Shown piece after piece: positions 42,958 to 52,279 of a stretch of DNA of 64,000 nt. The notes under the pieces were generated by a model. That model searched no databases. It was not told the origin of the DNA and was given only the letters and a program-made list of their open reading frames with translations. The stretch lies in contig NZ_AP022561.1 of assembly GCF_010726245.1 (NCBI RefSeq), positions 5,828,001 to 5,892,000 of the forward strand, in the 5' to 3' direction. The position numbers were made by a program, and so were the translations under genes. The first letter of the stretch is position 1; the number at the start of each line of letters is the position of its first letter. The stretch is from Mycolicibacterium aichiense. GTDB lineage: Bacteria; Actinomycetota; Actinomycetes; Mycobacteriales; Mycobacteriaceae.

Positions 42958-43893
42958 TCAGCGCGGCAGAGCGGGCACCGCGGGAAGGACGGCCGGAGCG
43001 GGTGCAGGGGCCGGCGCCGAGGCATCGGCCAGCGGTGCCGCAGCAGGCGCGGGAGCCGGGGCCGGCGCCGCGGTCGGCGACGCCACCCGGAAGCCGTTGA
43101 CGATGGCATCGGTCGCGTCCGCGGTGGCGACCACCTGGTTGGCGGCGGTCGTCACGTACAGCGAGACCAGATAGCGGTCCGGGCCGGACTGGGCGATGAC
43201 GTGGCGGCGCGAGGTGTTCAACGTCATGTCGTTCTCGCGGTAGGTGCCCTCGATGAGCGACGACGGGAAGCCGCCGAAATCGGCCAGGGAGGCGTCGGTG
43301 GCCTGCCAGTTGAACAGCTGCTGGCTGTCTACATAGCCGTGGGTGATGGCTTCCTTCGGATCGAAGTCGCCGACCAGCTTGTAGACCTTCAGCTGCGCGT
43401 TCGAGGTGTACAGCCCGTCGCCGCCGAGCCGGTCGGCGAGGACGGTGAACGCGTCCGGGACGTTCGGATCGGGCACGACGGTCCAGCCGCGCGGCATGGG
43501 CAGCACCAGGTTGAGCGCGGTGAAGCCGCTGGCCTTCTGCGGCTCCATCTTGACGCCCTTGTCCTTGAAGAAGTCGGCAAGGGTGCCGGACGCGGCGGGG
43601 GCCAGGGTCTCCGGTGCGGCCACGGCCGGCGCGACGGCCGGGGCGGCGACCTGCGGAACAGCGGCTACCTGGGGGACGGCGGCCGGTGCCGCGGCGGGCG
43701 CGGCGGCGGGGACCGCGTTCGCGGCCGCGACCTCGGGGGCGACGGTGACGGTCTGGGTGACGGTGACGGGCGCGGGCAGAACGGGAACGACCGGATCCGC
43801 TGACGCGTTGGCGCCGGTGAAACCGAGGACGGCGGCCGTACCGGCGGCCATCCCACCTACAACCACCCGCCAATTACGGGCATTCGTGATCAT
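42958..43893 (-). CDS. mtc28: Secreted Ala/Pro-rich antigen Mtc28
   Basis: 311-residue secreted protein: signal peptide ([20 protein letters not shown], cleavage near ASA-DP), an Ala/Pro/Val-rich linker (about residues 33-100), a globular LpqN/Mtc28-type domain ([60 protein letters not shown]) and an Ala-Pro tail. It matches the proline-rich 28-kDa antigen Rv0040c. The ATG at 43893 gives [14 protein letters not shown] as in Rv0040c and has AAAGGA upstream. Divergent from leuS; the 223 bases between hold only promoters. Confidence 0.93.
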   Translation of the reverse strand: MITNARNWRVVVGGMAAGTAAVLGFTGANASADPVVPVLPAPVTVTQTVTVAPEVAAANAVPAAAPAAAPAAVPQVAAVPQVAAPAVAPAVAAPETLAPAASGTLADFFKDKGVKMEPQKASGFTALNLVLPMPRGWTVVPDPNVPDAFTVLADRLGGDGLYTSNAQLKVYKLVGDFDPKEAITHGYVDSQQLFNWQATDASLADFGGFPSSLIEGTYRENDMTLNTSRRHVIAQSGPDRYLVSLYVTTAANQVVATADATDAIVNGFRVASPTAAPAPAPAPAAAPLADASAPAPAPAPAVLPAVPALPR

Positions 43894-44104
43894 CGCAACT
43901 GTCCTTTTCGACACGGTCGGGCCAGGTGAGGCCCCTTGTCAGGAGGCCGACTGTATCGGCCTGCCGGGTGGGGCGGATAGGGCTGGAACAGACCTGGAAC
44001 CAACCGTCGACCGCACTGCAATCCATCCGAGACCGGGCCGTTGCACAGGGTGCGACCGGGGTCACACAGCGCTATCGCGGGGGTGGACCCGCGAGCGGCC
44101 CTTA

Positions 44105-44110
44105 TACCCT
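44105..44110 (+). promoter_or_regulatory. -10 element (TACCCT) for leuS, leaderless
   Basis: TACCCT fits TANNNT with 6 bases to the GTG at 44117. No T-box or leader structure was seen in the gap. Confidence 0.5.
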
Positions 44111-44116
44111 GTGTGC

Positions 44117-46984
44117 GTGACCGAAACCCCGACCGCCGCACCGCAGGGCAGCGCAGACGCCGACACCCCGCGGTTCCGCTATACCGCCGAGCTGGCCGGC
44201 CGGATCGAGCGCACCTGGCAGGACAACTGGCAGTCGTGGGGCACCTTCGATGTGCCGAACCCGGTCGGGTCGCTGGCACCCGCCGACTCCTCGGCCGTTC
44301 CCGACGACAAGATGTTCGTCCAGGACATGTTCCCCTACCCCTCCGGCGAGGGTCTGCACGTCGGACATCCGCTGGGTTACATCGCCACCGATGTCTATGC
44401 GCGCTACTTCCGGATGACCGGACGCAATGTGTTGCACGCGTTGGGTTTCGACGCTTTCGGCCTGCCCGCCGAACAGTACGCGATCCAGACCGGCACCCAT
44501 CCGCGGATCCGCACCGAGGCCAATATTGTCAACTTCCGCCGCCAGCTTGGCAGGCTGGGCCTGGGACACGACCAGCGGCGCAGCTTCTCGACCACCGACG
44601 TGGACTTCTACAAGTGGACCCAGTGGATCTTCCTGCAGATCTACAACGCCTGGTTCGACACCGAGCAGAACAAGGCCCGTCCGATCGCCGAGCTGATCGC
44701 AGAATTCGGTTCCGGTGCGCGCACTCTCGACGACGGCCGGCAGTGGTCCGCCCTGTCCGAGGGTGAGCGAGGCGACGTCATCGACGGCCACCGACTGGTC
44801 TATCTGGCCGACTCGCTGGTGAACTGGTGCCCGGGGCTGGGCACCGTGCTGGCCAACGAGGAGGTCACCTCCGACGGTCGCAGCGAGCGCGGCAACTTCC
44901 CGGTGTTCCGGAAGCGGTTGCGGCAGTGGATGATGCGCATCACTGCCTACTCCGATCGGCTGCTCGACGATCTCGAGGTGTTGGACTGGCCGGAAAAGGT
45001 CAAGACCATGCAGCGCAATTGGATCGGTCGATCCACCGGAGCGTCGGTGTTGTTCGACGCCGACGGCGCGGACATCGAGGTCTTCACCACCCGGCCCGAC
45101 ACCCTGTTCGGTGCGACCTACCTGGTGCTGGCTCCTGAGCACGAACTGGTCGACCAGCTCGCCGCCGCGCAGTGGCCCGACGGGGTGGACCCGCGGTGGA
45201 CCAACGGCGCCGGCACCCCGGTCGAGGCGGTGGCAGCCTATCGGCGATCGATCGCGGCCAAGTCCGATCTGGAACGTCAGGAGAACAAGACCAAGACGGG
45301 CGTCTTCCTCGGTGCGTACGCGACCAATCCGGCTGACGGCCAACAAGTCCCGGTGTTCATCGCCGACTACGTCCTGGTGGGCTACGGCACCGGCGCGATC
45401 ATGGCGGTCCCGGGGCACGACCAGCGGGACTGGGAGTTCGCGAACCAGTTCGGCCTACCGATCGTCGAGGTCATCTCTGGCGGCGACATCTCCGAGGCCG
45501 CGTATTCCGGTGACGGTGCGCTGGTGAATTCGCAGTACCTCGACGGCCTGACCGTCGCGGACGCCAAGAGCGCCATCACCGAGCGACTCGAGGCGGACGG
45601 ACGCGGCCGCGCCCGCGTCGAATACAAACTGCGGGACTGGCTTTTCGCGCGGCAGCGGTACTGGGGCGAGCCGTTCCCGATCGTGTACGACGCCGACGGC
45701 CGGGCCCACCCGCTGCCCGAATCGGCGCTCCCGGTGGAACTGCCCGACATCGCCGACTATTCGCCGGTGATGTTCGACCCGGACGACGCCGACAGTGAAC
45801 CGTCGCCGCCGCTGAACAAGGCGGACGAGTGGGTGCATGTCGAGTTGGATCTCGGTGACGGCCTGCAGACCTACACCCGCGACACCAATGTGATGCCGCA
45901 GTGGGCGGGCAGCTCCTGGTACGAGCTGCGCTATGCGGACCCGCACAACCCGGATACGTTCTGCGCCAAGGAGAACGAGCAGTATTGGATGGGTCCGCGA
46001 CCAGCCGAGCACGGCCCGGACGACCCCGGGGGAGTGGACGTCTACGTCGGCGGCGTCGAGCACGCGGTGCTGCACCTGCTGTACTGCCGGTTCTGGCACA
46101 AGGTGCTGCACGACCTCGGACACGTCAGCTCGCGGGAGCCGTACCGTCGCCTGGTCAACCAGGGGTACATCCAGGCGTTCGCGTACACCGACTCCCGCGG
46201 CGCTTACGTACCGGCCGCCGACGTCGTCGAGCGGGACGGGAAGTTCTTCCTGCCCGGTGACGACGGCGAAATAGAGGTGTCCCAGGAGTTCGGCAAGATC
46301 GGCAAGAGCCTGAAGAACTCGATCTCCCCGGACGAGATCTGCGACGGCTACGGCGCGGACACGCTGCGGGTGTACGAGATGTCGATGGGCCCGCTGGAGG
46401 CGTCTCGGCCGTGGGCGACCAAAGATGTCGTCGGCGCCTACCGATTCCTGCAGCGGGTGTGGCGGCTTGTGGTCGACGAGTCCACCGGTGAGACAAGGGT
46501 TTCCGAGCATGAGGCGCTCGACGAGGACACGCTGCGGCTGCTGCACCGCACGATCGAGGGTGTGTCCGAGGACTACGCCGGCCTGCGCAACAACACCGCC
46601 GCCGCCAAGCTGATCGAGTACACCAACCACCTCACCAAGGAGGGCGTCAGTGCGCGGGCGGCGCTGGAGCCGCTGGTGCTGATGGTCGCGCCGCTGTCGC
46701 CGCACCTGGCCGAGGAACTCTGGCAGCGGCTGGGCCATGCGAAGTCGTTGGCGCACGGACCTTTCCCGGTGGCCGATCCGCAGTACCTGGTGACCGACAC
46801 CGTCGAGTACCCGGTGCAGGTCAACGGCAAGGTCCGCGGACGCATCACCGTTGCCGCCGATGCCGACAAGGCCGGCCTCGAAGCGGCCGCGCTCGCCGAC
46901 GAGAAGGTCCAGGCGTTCCTGGCCGGCGCCACCCCCAAGAAGGTCATCGTGGTGCCCGGCCGGCTGGTGAACCTCGTCGTCTAG
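44117..46984 (+). CDS. leuS: Leucyl-tRNA synthetase
   Basis: 955-residue class Ia synthetase that charges tRNA-Leu. HIGH motif [20 protein letters not shown] (near residue 80); a CP1 editing domain with [19 protein letters not shown] and [24 protein letters not shown]-like loop [16 protein letters not shown]-terminal anticodon-binding helices and tail [13 protein letters not shown]. The GTG at 44117 matches Rv0041 (MTETPTAAP) and follows TACCCT by 6 bases; upstream frame continuation lies in the intergenic region. Confidence 0.98.
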   Translation: MTETPTAAPQGSADADTPRFRYTAELAGRIERTWQDNWQSWGTFDVPNPVGSLAPADSSAVPDDKMFVQDMFPYPSGEGLHVGHPLGYIATDVYARYFRMTGRNVLHALGFDAFGLPAEQYAIQTGTHPRIRTEANIVNFRRQLGRLGLGHDQRRSFSTTDVDFYKWTQWIFLQIYNAWFDTEQNKARPIAELIAEFGSGARTLDDGRQWSALSEGERGDVIDGHRLVYLADSLVNWCPGLGTVLANEEVTSDGRSERGNFPVFRKRLRQWMMRITAYSDRLLDDLEVLDWPEKVKTMQRNWIGRSTGASVLFDADGADIEVFTTRPDTLFGATYLVLAPEHELVDQLAAAQWPDGVDPRWTNGAGTPVEAVAAYRRSIAAKSDLERQENKTKTGVFLGAYATNPADGQQVPVFIADYVLVGYGTGAIMAVPGHDQRDWEFANQFGLPIVEVISGGDISEAAYSGDGALVNSQYLDGLTVADAKSAITERLEADGRGRARVEYKLRDWLFARQRYWGEPFPIVYDADGRAHPLPESALPVELPDIADYSPVMFDPDDADSEPSPPLNKADEWVHVELDLGDGLQTYTRDTNVMPQWAGSSWYELRYADPHNPDTFCAKENEQYWMGPRPAEHGPDDPGGVDVYVGGVEHAVLHLLYCRFWHKVLHDLGHVSSREPYRRLVNQGYIQAFAYTDSRGAYVPAADVVERDGKFFLPGDDGEIEVSQEFGKIGKSLKNSISPDEICDGYGADTLRVYEMSMGPLEASRPWATKDVVGAYRFLQRVWRLVVDESTGETRVSEHEALDEDTLRLLHRTIEGVSEDYAGLRNNTAAAKLIEYTNHLTKEGVSARAALEPLVLMVAPLSPHLAEELWQRLGHAKSLAHGPFPVADPQYLVTDTVEYPVQVNGKVRGRITVAADADKAGLEAAALADEKVQAFLAGATPKKVIVVPGRLVNLVV

Positions 46985-47004
46985 TGATTTCGGCGCGAAG
47001 TCAC
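46984..47004. terminator. Hairpin between convergent leuS and dehydrogenase genes
   Basis: GTGATTTCG-GCG-CGAAGTCAC, 9-base arms with one G-U pair; it contains the stop codons of both genes. Confidence 0.5.
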
Positions 47005-47702
47005 CGAGGCCGGACCACCACCTGATGGGTGTGTGCGTCGGGCGGGCTGGCGATCACTTCGGCGACGATCCGCGCGACGGTCTCGGGCTTGAGGAACTTC
47101 GCCGGGTCGTACTGCCCGCCCTCGTAGGCGACCAGGTCCTGTTGCATCTCGGTGTCGACCCGGCCGGGGTGCACGCTGGTGACCCGCAGCTCCGGGACGT
47201 CGGCGCGCAGCGAATCGGCGAACGCCCGCTGGGCGAACTTGCTCGCCGAGTAGGCGGCCAATCCGGGTGAGGCGTTGAGTCCGGCGCCGGAGTTGATGAA
47301 CACGACGTGCCCGCGCGCCGCGCGCAGCGCGGGCAGCAGCGCCTGGGTGAGGGCGACGGCGCCGGTCACGTTGACCTCGAAGCAGGCCCGCCACTGCTCG
47401 GGTGTCGAGTCGTCGAACCGTCCCGGGTATGCGACGCCGGCGTTGTGGACCAGCACGTCCAGTTCGACGAGCGGCTCGGCGGCGGCCTCGATCCCGTCCG
47501 GATCGGTGAGGTCCAGCGGCCAGGTGGTGGCGCCGAGACGGGTGGCCACAGCGTCCAGACGATCGGACGGGCGGCCTGCGAGCAGCAGCGTGTGGGTGGG
47601 GGCCAGTGCATCGGCGATCGCGGATCCGATCCCGCCACTGGCACCGGTGATGAGAGCTGTTTTCTTGCCCGGGTCGCTTCGCTCATGCCCACCGATCGCC
47701 AT
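47001..47702 (-). CDS. Short-chain dehydrogenase/reductase
   Basis: 233-residue classical SDR. NAD(P) motif TALITGASGGIGSAIADAL, structural VLVHNAGVAYPG, active site Ser in VVFINSGAGLNASPG and YxxxK in LAAYSASKFAQRAFADSL, then VHPGRVDTEM. Substrate unknown. The ATG at 47702 was chosen: TAGGGT lies 7 bases upstream and a longer frame runs back into the divergent glycosidase. Codons 4-12 come from a GAGCGAAGCGACC motif that recurs near other gene ends here. Not present next to leuS in M. tuberculosis. Confidence 0.9.
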   Translation of the reverse strand: MAIGGHERSDPGKKTALITGASGGIGSAIADALAPTHTLLLAGRPSDRLDAVATRLGATTWPLDLTDPDGIEAAAEPLVELDVLVHNAGVAYPGRFDDSTPEQWRACFEVNVTGAVALTQALLPALRAARGHVVFINSGAGLNASPGLAAYSASKFAQRAFADSLRADVPELRVTSVHPGRVDTEMQQDLVAYEGGQYDPAKFLKPETVARIVAEVIASPPDAHTHQVVVRPR

Positions 47703-47709
47703 TCCACTT

Positions 47710-47715
47710 ACCCTA
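47710..47715 (-). promoter_or_regulatory. -10 element (TAGGGT) for the dehydrogenase, leaderless
   Basis: TAGGGT on the minus strand, 7 bases before the ATG at 47702. Confidence 0.5.
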
Positions 47716-47755
47716 CCGACGCGCGTTTCGCAGGTTCGCGCCGCAGAATGAACGC

Positions 47756-49096
47756 GTGGCATACGACCCGAGCTTCGGCCCGACACAGTTGGCGGCCCGC
47801 GCGGCCTACCTTCTGCGCGGTAACGACCTGGGTGTGATGACCTCCGCGGCGCCGCTGCTGTACCCGCACATGTGGAGTTGGGACGCCGCGTTCGTCGCCG
47901 TCGGCCTGGCCCCGCTGAGCGTCGAGCGCGCGGTCGTCGAACTGGACACCCTGCTGTCGGCGCAGTGGACCAACGGGATGATCCCGCACATCGTGTTCGC
48001 CAACGGCGTCGACGGCTACTTCCCGGGCCCGGCCCGCTGGGCCACCTCGGCATTGGCCGCGCACGCCCCGCGCACCCGGCACACCTCGGGGATCACCCAG
48101 CCGCCGGTGCATGCCATTGCGGTGCAACGCATTCTGGACCGAGCCCGCACCAGGGGCCGGTCCACCCGCGCCGTCGCCGAGTCGTTCCTGGACCGCCGGT
48201 GGCCGGATCTGGTGCGCTGGCACCGCTGGTTGGCCGAGGCCCGTGATCAGAACGAGCACGGTCGCGTCACGCTGTATCACGGCTGGGAGTCCGGGATGGA
48301 CAACTCGCCGCGCTGGGATTCCGCGTACGCCAACGTGATTCCCGGCAACCTCCCGGAGTATCAGCGCGAGGACACCCACATCGTCACCGACGCCAGCCAG
48401 CGCCCGTCGGACACCGAATACGACCGGTATCTGTGGTTGCTCGAGGAGATGAAGTCGGTCCGCTACGACGACGATCTGCTGCCGAAGGTGATGAGCTTCG
48501 CCGTCGAAGATGTCTTCGTGTCGGCAATTTTCGCGGTCGCTTGCGATGTGCTGGCCAATATCGGCGAGGACTACAAGCGGCCGCACGCCGATGTCCGCGA
48601 TCTGTATTCGTGGGCCGAGCGGTTCCGGACCGGCGTGGTCGAGACCACCGACCAAAGGACCGGTGCCGCACGCGATTTCGACGTCAGAGCGGACAAGTGG
48701 ATCGCGACGGAGACCGCCGCGCAGTTTGCGCCGCTGTTGTGCGGCGGCCTGCCGCACGACCGGGAGCGGGCGTTGCTGCGTGTGCTGGAGGGACCGCGAT
48801 TCTGCGGGCACCCGGACCTGCGGTATTCGGTGATCCCGTCGACGTCGCCGGTGTCCAAGGACTTTCGGCCGCGCGAGTATTGGCGCGGGCCGGTCTGGCC
48901 GGTGTTGACGTGGCTGTTCTCGTGGGCGTTCGCGCGCCGTGGATGGTCGGAGCGTTCGCTGTTGCTGCGGCAGGAGGGCCTTCGGCAGGCCAGTGACGGC
49001 ACCTTCGCCGAGTACTACGAACCGTTCACCGGCGAGCCGCTGGGCAGTATGCAACAGTCCTGGACCGCGGCCGCGGTACTCGACTGGCTGGGCTAA
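47756..49096 (+). CDS. ggh: Glucosylglycerate hydrolase (GH63-type)
   Basis: 446-residue (alpha/alpha)6-barrel hydrolase expected to split glucosylglycerate into glucose and glycerate in the cytoplasm. Motifs: YPHMWSWDAAFVAVGLAP, QWTNGMIPHIVF, YHGWESGMDNSPRWD with general acid Asp182 (48299-48301), YWRGPVWPVLTW and FAEYYEPFTGEP with Glu419 (49010-49012). Length and both residue numbers agree with what I recall of the M. hassiacum enzyme, which clears glucosylglycerate when nitrogen returns after starvation. Rapid growers have it; M. tuberculosis lacks it here. The GTG at 47756 is preceded by CAGAAT, an imperfect -10. The stop lies in a 38-bp tandem repeat. Confidence 0.92.
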   Translation: MAYDPSFGPTQLAARAAYLLRGNDLGVMTSAAPLLYPHMWSWDAAFVAVGLAPLSVERAVVELDTLLSAQWTNGMIPHIVFANGVDGYFPGPARWATSALAAHAPRTRHTSGITQPPVHAIAVQRILDRARTRGRSTRAVAESFLDRRWPDLVRWHRWLAEARDQNEHGRVTLYHGWESGMDNSPRWDSAYANVIPGNLPEYQREDTHIVTDASQRPSDTEYDRYLWLLEEMKSVRYDDDLLPKVMSFAVEDVFVSAIFAVACDVLANIGEDYKRPHADVRDLYSWAERFRTGVVETTDQRTGAARDFDVRADKWIATETAAQFAPLLCGGLPHDRERALLRVLEGPRFCGHPDLRYSVIPSTSPVSKDFRPREYWRGPVWPVLTWLFSWAFARRGWSERSLLLRQEGLRQASDGTFAEYYEPFTGEPLGSMQQSWTAAAVLDWLG

Positions 49097-49178
49097 ATCC
49101 CCGAGTCGCTGCGCTCCTGCCCGCCGTGGGCTGAATCCCCGAGTCGCTGCGCTCCTGCCCGCCGTGGGCTAAAACCCC
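49090..49178. repeat. 38-bp tandem repeat, 2.3 copies
   Basis: Units at 49090-49127 and 49128-49165 (one A/G difference) plus 13 bases of a third. Each unit starts GGGCT and carries CCGAGTCGCTGCGCTCCTGC. The first unit includes the ggh stop codon, so the array is a duplicated gene end just before the convergent MarR gene stop. Confidence 0.95.
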
Positions 49179-49179
49179 T

Positions 49180-49638
49180 CTAGCTCTCCGCCTGCTCGGC
49201 CAACCGCTCGAGCGGCCGCAATGCCTTGGCCAGGGTCTCCCGCTCCTCGTCGCTCAGCTTCGAGAGCAACGCCGCGAGGTTGGCCCGCCGGACCGCCAGT
49301 GCTTCGCGGTGCTGCACCAGCCCCTGCGGTGTGACCTCGACGAGAACGGCCCGCAGGTCCGATGGGTCACGTGACCGCTTGACCAGCCCGAGCTTTTCCA
49401 GCCGGCGGATCGCCACGGTGGTGGTGGGGGTGCGCACCCGTTCGCGTGCGGCCAGCTCGGTCATCCGGATCGGACCCTGATCCAGCAGGGTCAGCAGGAT
49501 GGACAGCTGTGCGAGGGTGAGGTCGGCTCCGGCGGTGGTGGACTTGGTGTCGGCGCGGCGCAAGACCGAAAAGAGCTTCGACAGGACCCGCTGCAGGTCC
49601 CCGGACAGGTCAGTGACCTGCGGCTCGGCCTCAATCAT
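49180..49638 (-). CDS. MarR family transcriptional regulator (Rv0042c-like)
   Basis: 152-residue winged-helix repressor. Helix-turn-helix LTLAQLSILLTLLDQGPIRM to ERVRTPTTTVAIRRLEKLGL, wing LVKRSRDPSDLRAVLVEVTP, then a long C-terminal dimer helix. Ligand unknown. It is divergent from nothing but sits next to the ABC transporter end; a perfect 17-bp palindrome 21 bases upstream of its ATG suggests self-control. In M. tuberculosis it directly follows leuS. Confidence 0.9.
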   Translation of the reverse strand: MIEAEPQVTDLSGDLQRVLSKLFSVLRRADTKSTTAGADLTLAQLSILLTLLDQGPIRMTELAARERVRTPTTTVAIRRLEKLGLVKRSRDPSDLRAVLVEVTPQGLVQHREALAVRRANLAALLSKLSDEERETLAKALRPLERLAEQAES

Positions 49639-49646
49639 AGTTCGCT

Positions 49647-49652
49647 AGTCTA
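49647..49652 (-). promoter_or_regulatory. -10 element (TAGACT) for the MarR gene
   Basis: TAGACT on the minus strand, 8 bases before the ATG. Confidence 0.45.
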
Positions 49653-49659
49653 ACCGGTC

Positions 49660-49676
49660 CGCGGTTGTCAACCGCG
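49660..49676. promoter_or_regulatory. 17-bp palindrome, candidate MarR operator
   Basis: CGCGGTTG-T-CAACCGCG, perfect 8-base arms with a one-base centre. It covers the -35 area of the MarR gene's TAGACT promoter, so binding would block transcription. Confidence 0.6.
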
Positions 49677-49701
49677 CGATACGCGGTTTTACGCGCCCGA
49701 G

Positions 49702-50442
49702 TTAGAGAACTTGCGACAGGAACCGCTGCAGACGCTCGGTCTCGGCGGCGCTGAAGATCTGCTCGGGAGGCCCAGACTCGATCACCTGGCCGTAGTCCAT
49801 GAAGACCACCGAGGCCGCAGTCGACTGGGCGAACCCCATCTCGTGGGTGACGACCACCATCGTCATCCCGTCCGAACCCAGCTCGGCGATCAGCGCCAGG
49901 ATCCCTTTGACCAGTTCGGGATCGAGCGCCGAGGTGGCCTCGTCGAAGAACATCACCTGCGGCGCCATCGCCAGCGCCCGTGCGATCGCGACCCGCTGCT
50001 GCTGACCGCCGGAGAGCGTGGCCGGTCGGACCTCGGCCTTGTGCTTCAACCCGACCCGGTCCAGCTGGGCGAGCGCGAGCTCGCGGGACTCGTCGGCCGA
50101 CAGCCGCTTGAGCTTGCGTGGCCCCAGCGCGACGTTGTCCACGACGCTGCGGTGCGGGAAGAGGTTGAACTGCTGGAACACCATGCCGATGCGCTGGCGC
50201 AGCGCGTCGGGATCATCGTGCAACACCGACTTGCCGTCGAGCAGGATGTCCCCGCGGTCCGGCTCGTAGAGCCGGTTGAGCGTGCGCAGCAGTGTGGATT
50301 TGCCCGACCCCGACGGGCCGATGACTGCTGTCGTACTGCCTGCGGGAACGTCCAGGTCCACGCCGCGAAGCACCTTGTTTGTGCCGAAGGCGAGGTGAAT
50401 GTCCTTGCAGGCCAACGACACCGGCTCAGGAAGCGACGCCAT
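49702..50442 (-). CDS. Polar amino-acid ABC transporter ATPase (GlnQ-like)
   Basis: 246-residue ABC ATPase. Walker A GPSGSGKSTLLRTL, Q-loop VFQQFNLFPHRSV, signature LSGGQQQRVAIARALAM, Walker B VMFFDEATSALDPE, H-loop VVTHEMGFA, all intact. The GlnQ/HisP type supplies energy for glutamine/glutamate-class uptake. Its ATG overlaps the stop of the fused permease gene (TGATG), so one transcript makes a complete importer. Confidence 0.93.
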   Translation of the reverse strand: MASLPEPVSLACKDIHLAFGTNKVLRGVDLDVPAGSTTAVIGPSGSGKSTLLRTLNRLYEPDRGDILLDGKSVLHDDPDALRQRIGMVFQQFNLFPHRSVVDNVALGPRKLKRLSADESRELALAQLDRVGLKHKAEVRPATLSGGQQQRVAIARALAMAPQVMFFDEATSALDPELVKGILALIAELGSDGMTMVVVTHEMGFAQSTAASVVFMDYGQVIESGPPEQIFSAAETERLQRFLSQVL

Positions 50443-52235
50443 CACACCATCTCCTGGCTCGTTGCGCTCGGCGCAAGCGGATCCTCGTCGGGCTGCGTTC
50501 GGCCGCGGCGCAGCCGGGCGTCGATGTAGTTCACCAAGTGCGTCAACGGGATCGTCAGCAACAGGTAGAACAGACCGGCCGCCACCAACGGCGACAGGTT
50601 GCCGGTCTGGGCGTTGAGGTCGCGGCCCACTTGGAACAGCTCGCGCTGGCTGGCCACCAACCCCAGGAAGTACACCAGCGACGACGCCTTGAGCAGCGAG
50701 ATGAACTGGTTCACCAGGGCGGGCAGCACCCGGCGGATGCCCTGCGGGACCACCACCAACCGCATCGAGGAGGAGTAACTGAACCCCAGCGCGCGGGACG
50801 CCTCCAGCTGCCCGGCGTCCACACTCTGGATGCCGGAGCGGAAGATCTCGCCGATGTAGGCCGCGGCCATCAGCCCGAGCGCGGCGATGCCGAGCGGGAA
50901 GGGGTTGTTGCCGGTGATGCCACCCACGACGGGCCCGATGCCCAGCCCGATCAGCAGGATGATCACCACCTCGGGCAGCCCGCGGAAGATGTCGGTGTAG
51001 ACCCGGGCCGGCCAACGCAGCCAGCGTGAACGGGAGATCCCGGCCACGGCCAGCACCATACCGAGCAGCAGTCCGATCACGCTGGCGCAGATCGTCAGGA
51101 TCAACGTGTTGGGCAACCCGGTGGTCAACAGGTCCGGGATGGCCTTCTTGTAGAGATCCCAATCCAGGAACGACTCTCGCAGCTGGGTCAGCACCGATTT
51201 CGGTGCCGCCCCCGTGGACGCGGGTTTCTCGTGCGCGGCGGCGATCGCGGCGAAGTCGGGCAGCTGCGGAGCCGGCGCGGCTTTCGAGCCCGGCTTCCAG
51301 CCCGGCGGCAACGCCCGCGGCACCCAGTCCGAGTACAGCTTCGACCAAGTGCCGTCGGCGATCACCGCGTCCAGTCCGGAGTTGAGCGCGTCGATCAGCG
51401 GCTTGTTCTCGTTCGCGACCGCGTAGGCGACGAAATTGTCCAAGCTGAAGGTGTTTTCGACGATCTGGGCTGGGTCGCCGGGCTTGACCGTGCCGACCGC
51501 CTGCTGAGAGGGCGCGACCCAGGCGTCGATCTGACGGGTCTTCAGGCTGGCATAGACGGTGTTGTAGTCCGGAAACTTCACCGGCTGCAGGTGCAGGGTA
51601 TCGACGAGGTAAGCCTCTTGAACGGTGCCCTGCACCACGCCGATTCGCTGTCCGGGCCCGAGCTTCTGAAAGCCGGTGATCGTCGAACCCGTCGGCACGA
51701 CCAAAGAGAAGTAACCGAAGTCGTAGCCGTTGGTGAAGCCCACGGTGCGCCGGCGCGCGTCGGTGGTGGTGATCGAGGATGACCCGACGTCGAAGCGGCG
51801 GGCGGCCACCTGGGCCAGCAGACCGGAGAACTCGGTGCCGACGAACGAGATCTTCAGGCCGAGTTTGTCGGCGATCGCCCGCAGCAGTTCGTTGTCGAAT
51901 CCGGTGAACTGCCCCTTCGAGTCGATGCAGATGCTCGGCGGGGCATCCGACAGGGTGCCGACCGTCAGCGTGCCCGGCGTGATCAGTCCGAGCGCGTCAC
52001 GGTTGACCGAGGTCAACGGCTGCGCCGTGGCGGTGGTGTATTTGTCCTCGTCGGGCCCTTTGGCTGCGGCGGCGAGGTTCGTCGGCAGCGCGCTGGCCGA
52101 CTCGACTCCCGGCGGGGCGCACTGGTCGGCACCCGCCGGTGCGGCGGCCACCAGGCCGGCGATCATCAACAGGACCGAGAGCAGTGCCGCCAGACGTATG
52201 CCGGCCCGCGGTGTCCGGTCGCAGTGTTCAGCCAT
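50442..52235 (-). CDS. Fused substrate-binding protein and permease of an amino-acid ABC transporter
   Basis: 597-residue fusion. Signal segment (GIRLAALLSVLLMIAGLVAA), a periplasmic binding domain of the glutamine/glutamate family at about residues 80-320 (TPGTLTVGTLSDAPPSICID, FTGFDNELLRAIADKLGL, YDFGYFSLVVPTGSTI), a linker, then a permease from about 370 with AASLVYFLGLV-type helices and the EAA-like loop GQLEASRALGFSYSSSMRLV. The domain order tethers the receptor to its channel. The ATG at 52235 has TACCTT 7 bases upstream; the TTG at 52244 is less likely. Glutamine or glutamate is the likely substrate, by family. Confidence 0.9.
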   Translation of the reverse strand: MAEHCDRTPRAGIRLAALLSVLLMIAGLVAAAPAGADQCAPPGVESASALPTNLAAAAKGPDEDKYTTATAQPLTSVNRDALGLITPGTLTVGTLSDAPPSICIDSKGQFTGFDNELLRAIADKLGLKISFVGTEFSGLLAQVAARRFDVGSSSITTTDARRRTVGFTNGYDFGYFSLVVPTGSTITGFQKLGPGQRIGVVQGTVQEAYLVDTLHLQPVKFPDYNTVYASLKTRQIDAWVAPSQQAVGTVKPGDPAQIVENTFSLDNFVAYAVANENKPLIDALNSGLDAVIADGTWSKLYSDWVPRALPPGWKPGSKAAPAPQLPDFAAIAAAHEKPASTGAAPKSVLTQLRESFLDWDLYKKAIPDLLTTGLPNTLILTICASVIGLLLGMVLAVAGISRSRWLRWPARVYTDIFRGLPEVVIILLIGLGIGPVVGGITGNNPFPLGIAALGLMAAAYIGEIFRSGIQSVDAGQLEASRALGFSYSSSMRLVVVPQGIRRVLPALVNQFISLLKASSLVYFLGLVASQRELFQVGRDLNAQTGNLSPLVAAGLFYLLLTIPLTHLVNYIDARLRRGRTQPDEDPLAPSATSQEMV

Positions 52236-52242
52236 CATTAGC

Positions 52243-52248
52243 AAGGTA
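52243..52248 (-). promoter_or_regulatory. -10 element (TACCTT) for the ABC transporter operon, leaderless
   Basis: TACCTT on the minus strand, 7 bases before the ATG at 52235. Confidence 0.45.
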
Positions 52249-52279
52249 CTGCCCGCGGCAATCTCGTCGCGCCTTGCGA

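Noticed and set aside
43894..44116. T-box or leader-peptide attenuator before leuS
   Set aside because: No T-box sequence, no run of Leu codons and a -10 element placed for a leaderless transcript.
47703..48053. N-terminal extension of the dehydrogenase frame
   Set aside because: It runs through the divergent glycosidase gene and past the TAGGGT promoter; the Rossmann motif starts soon after the ATG at 47702.
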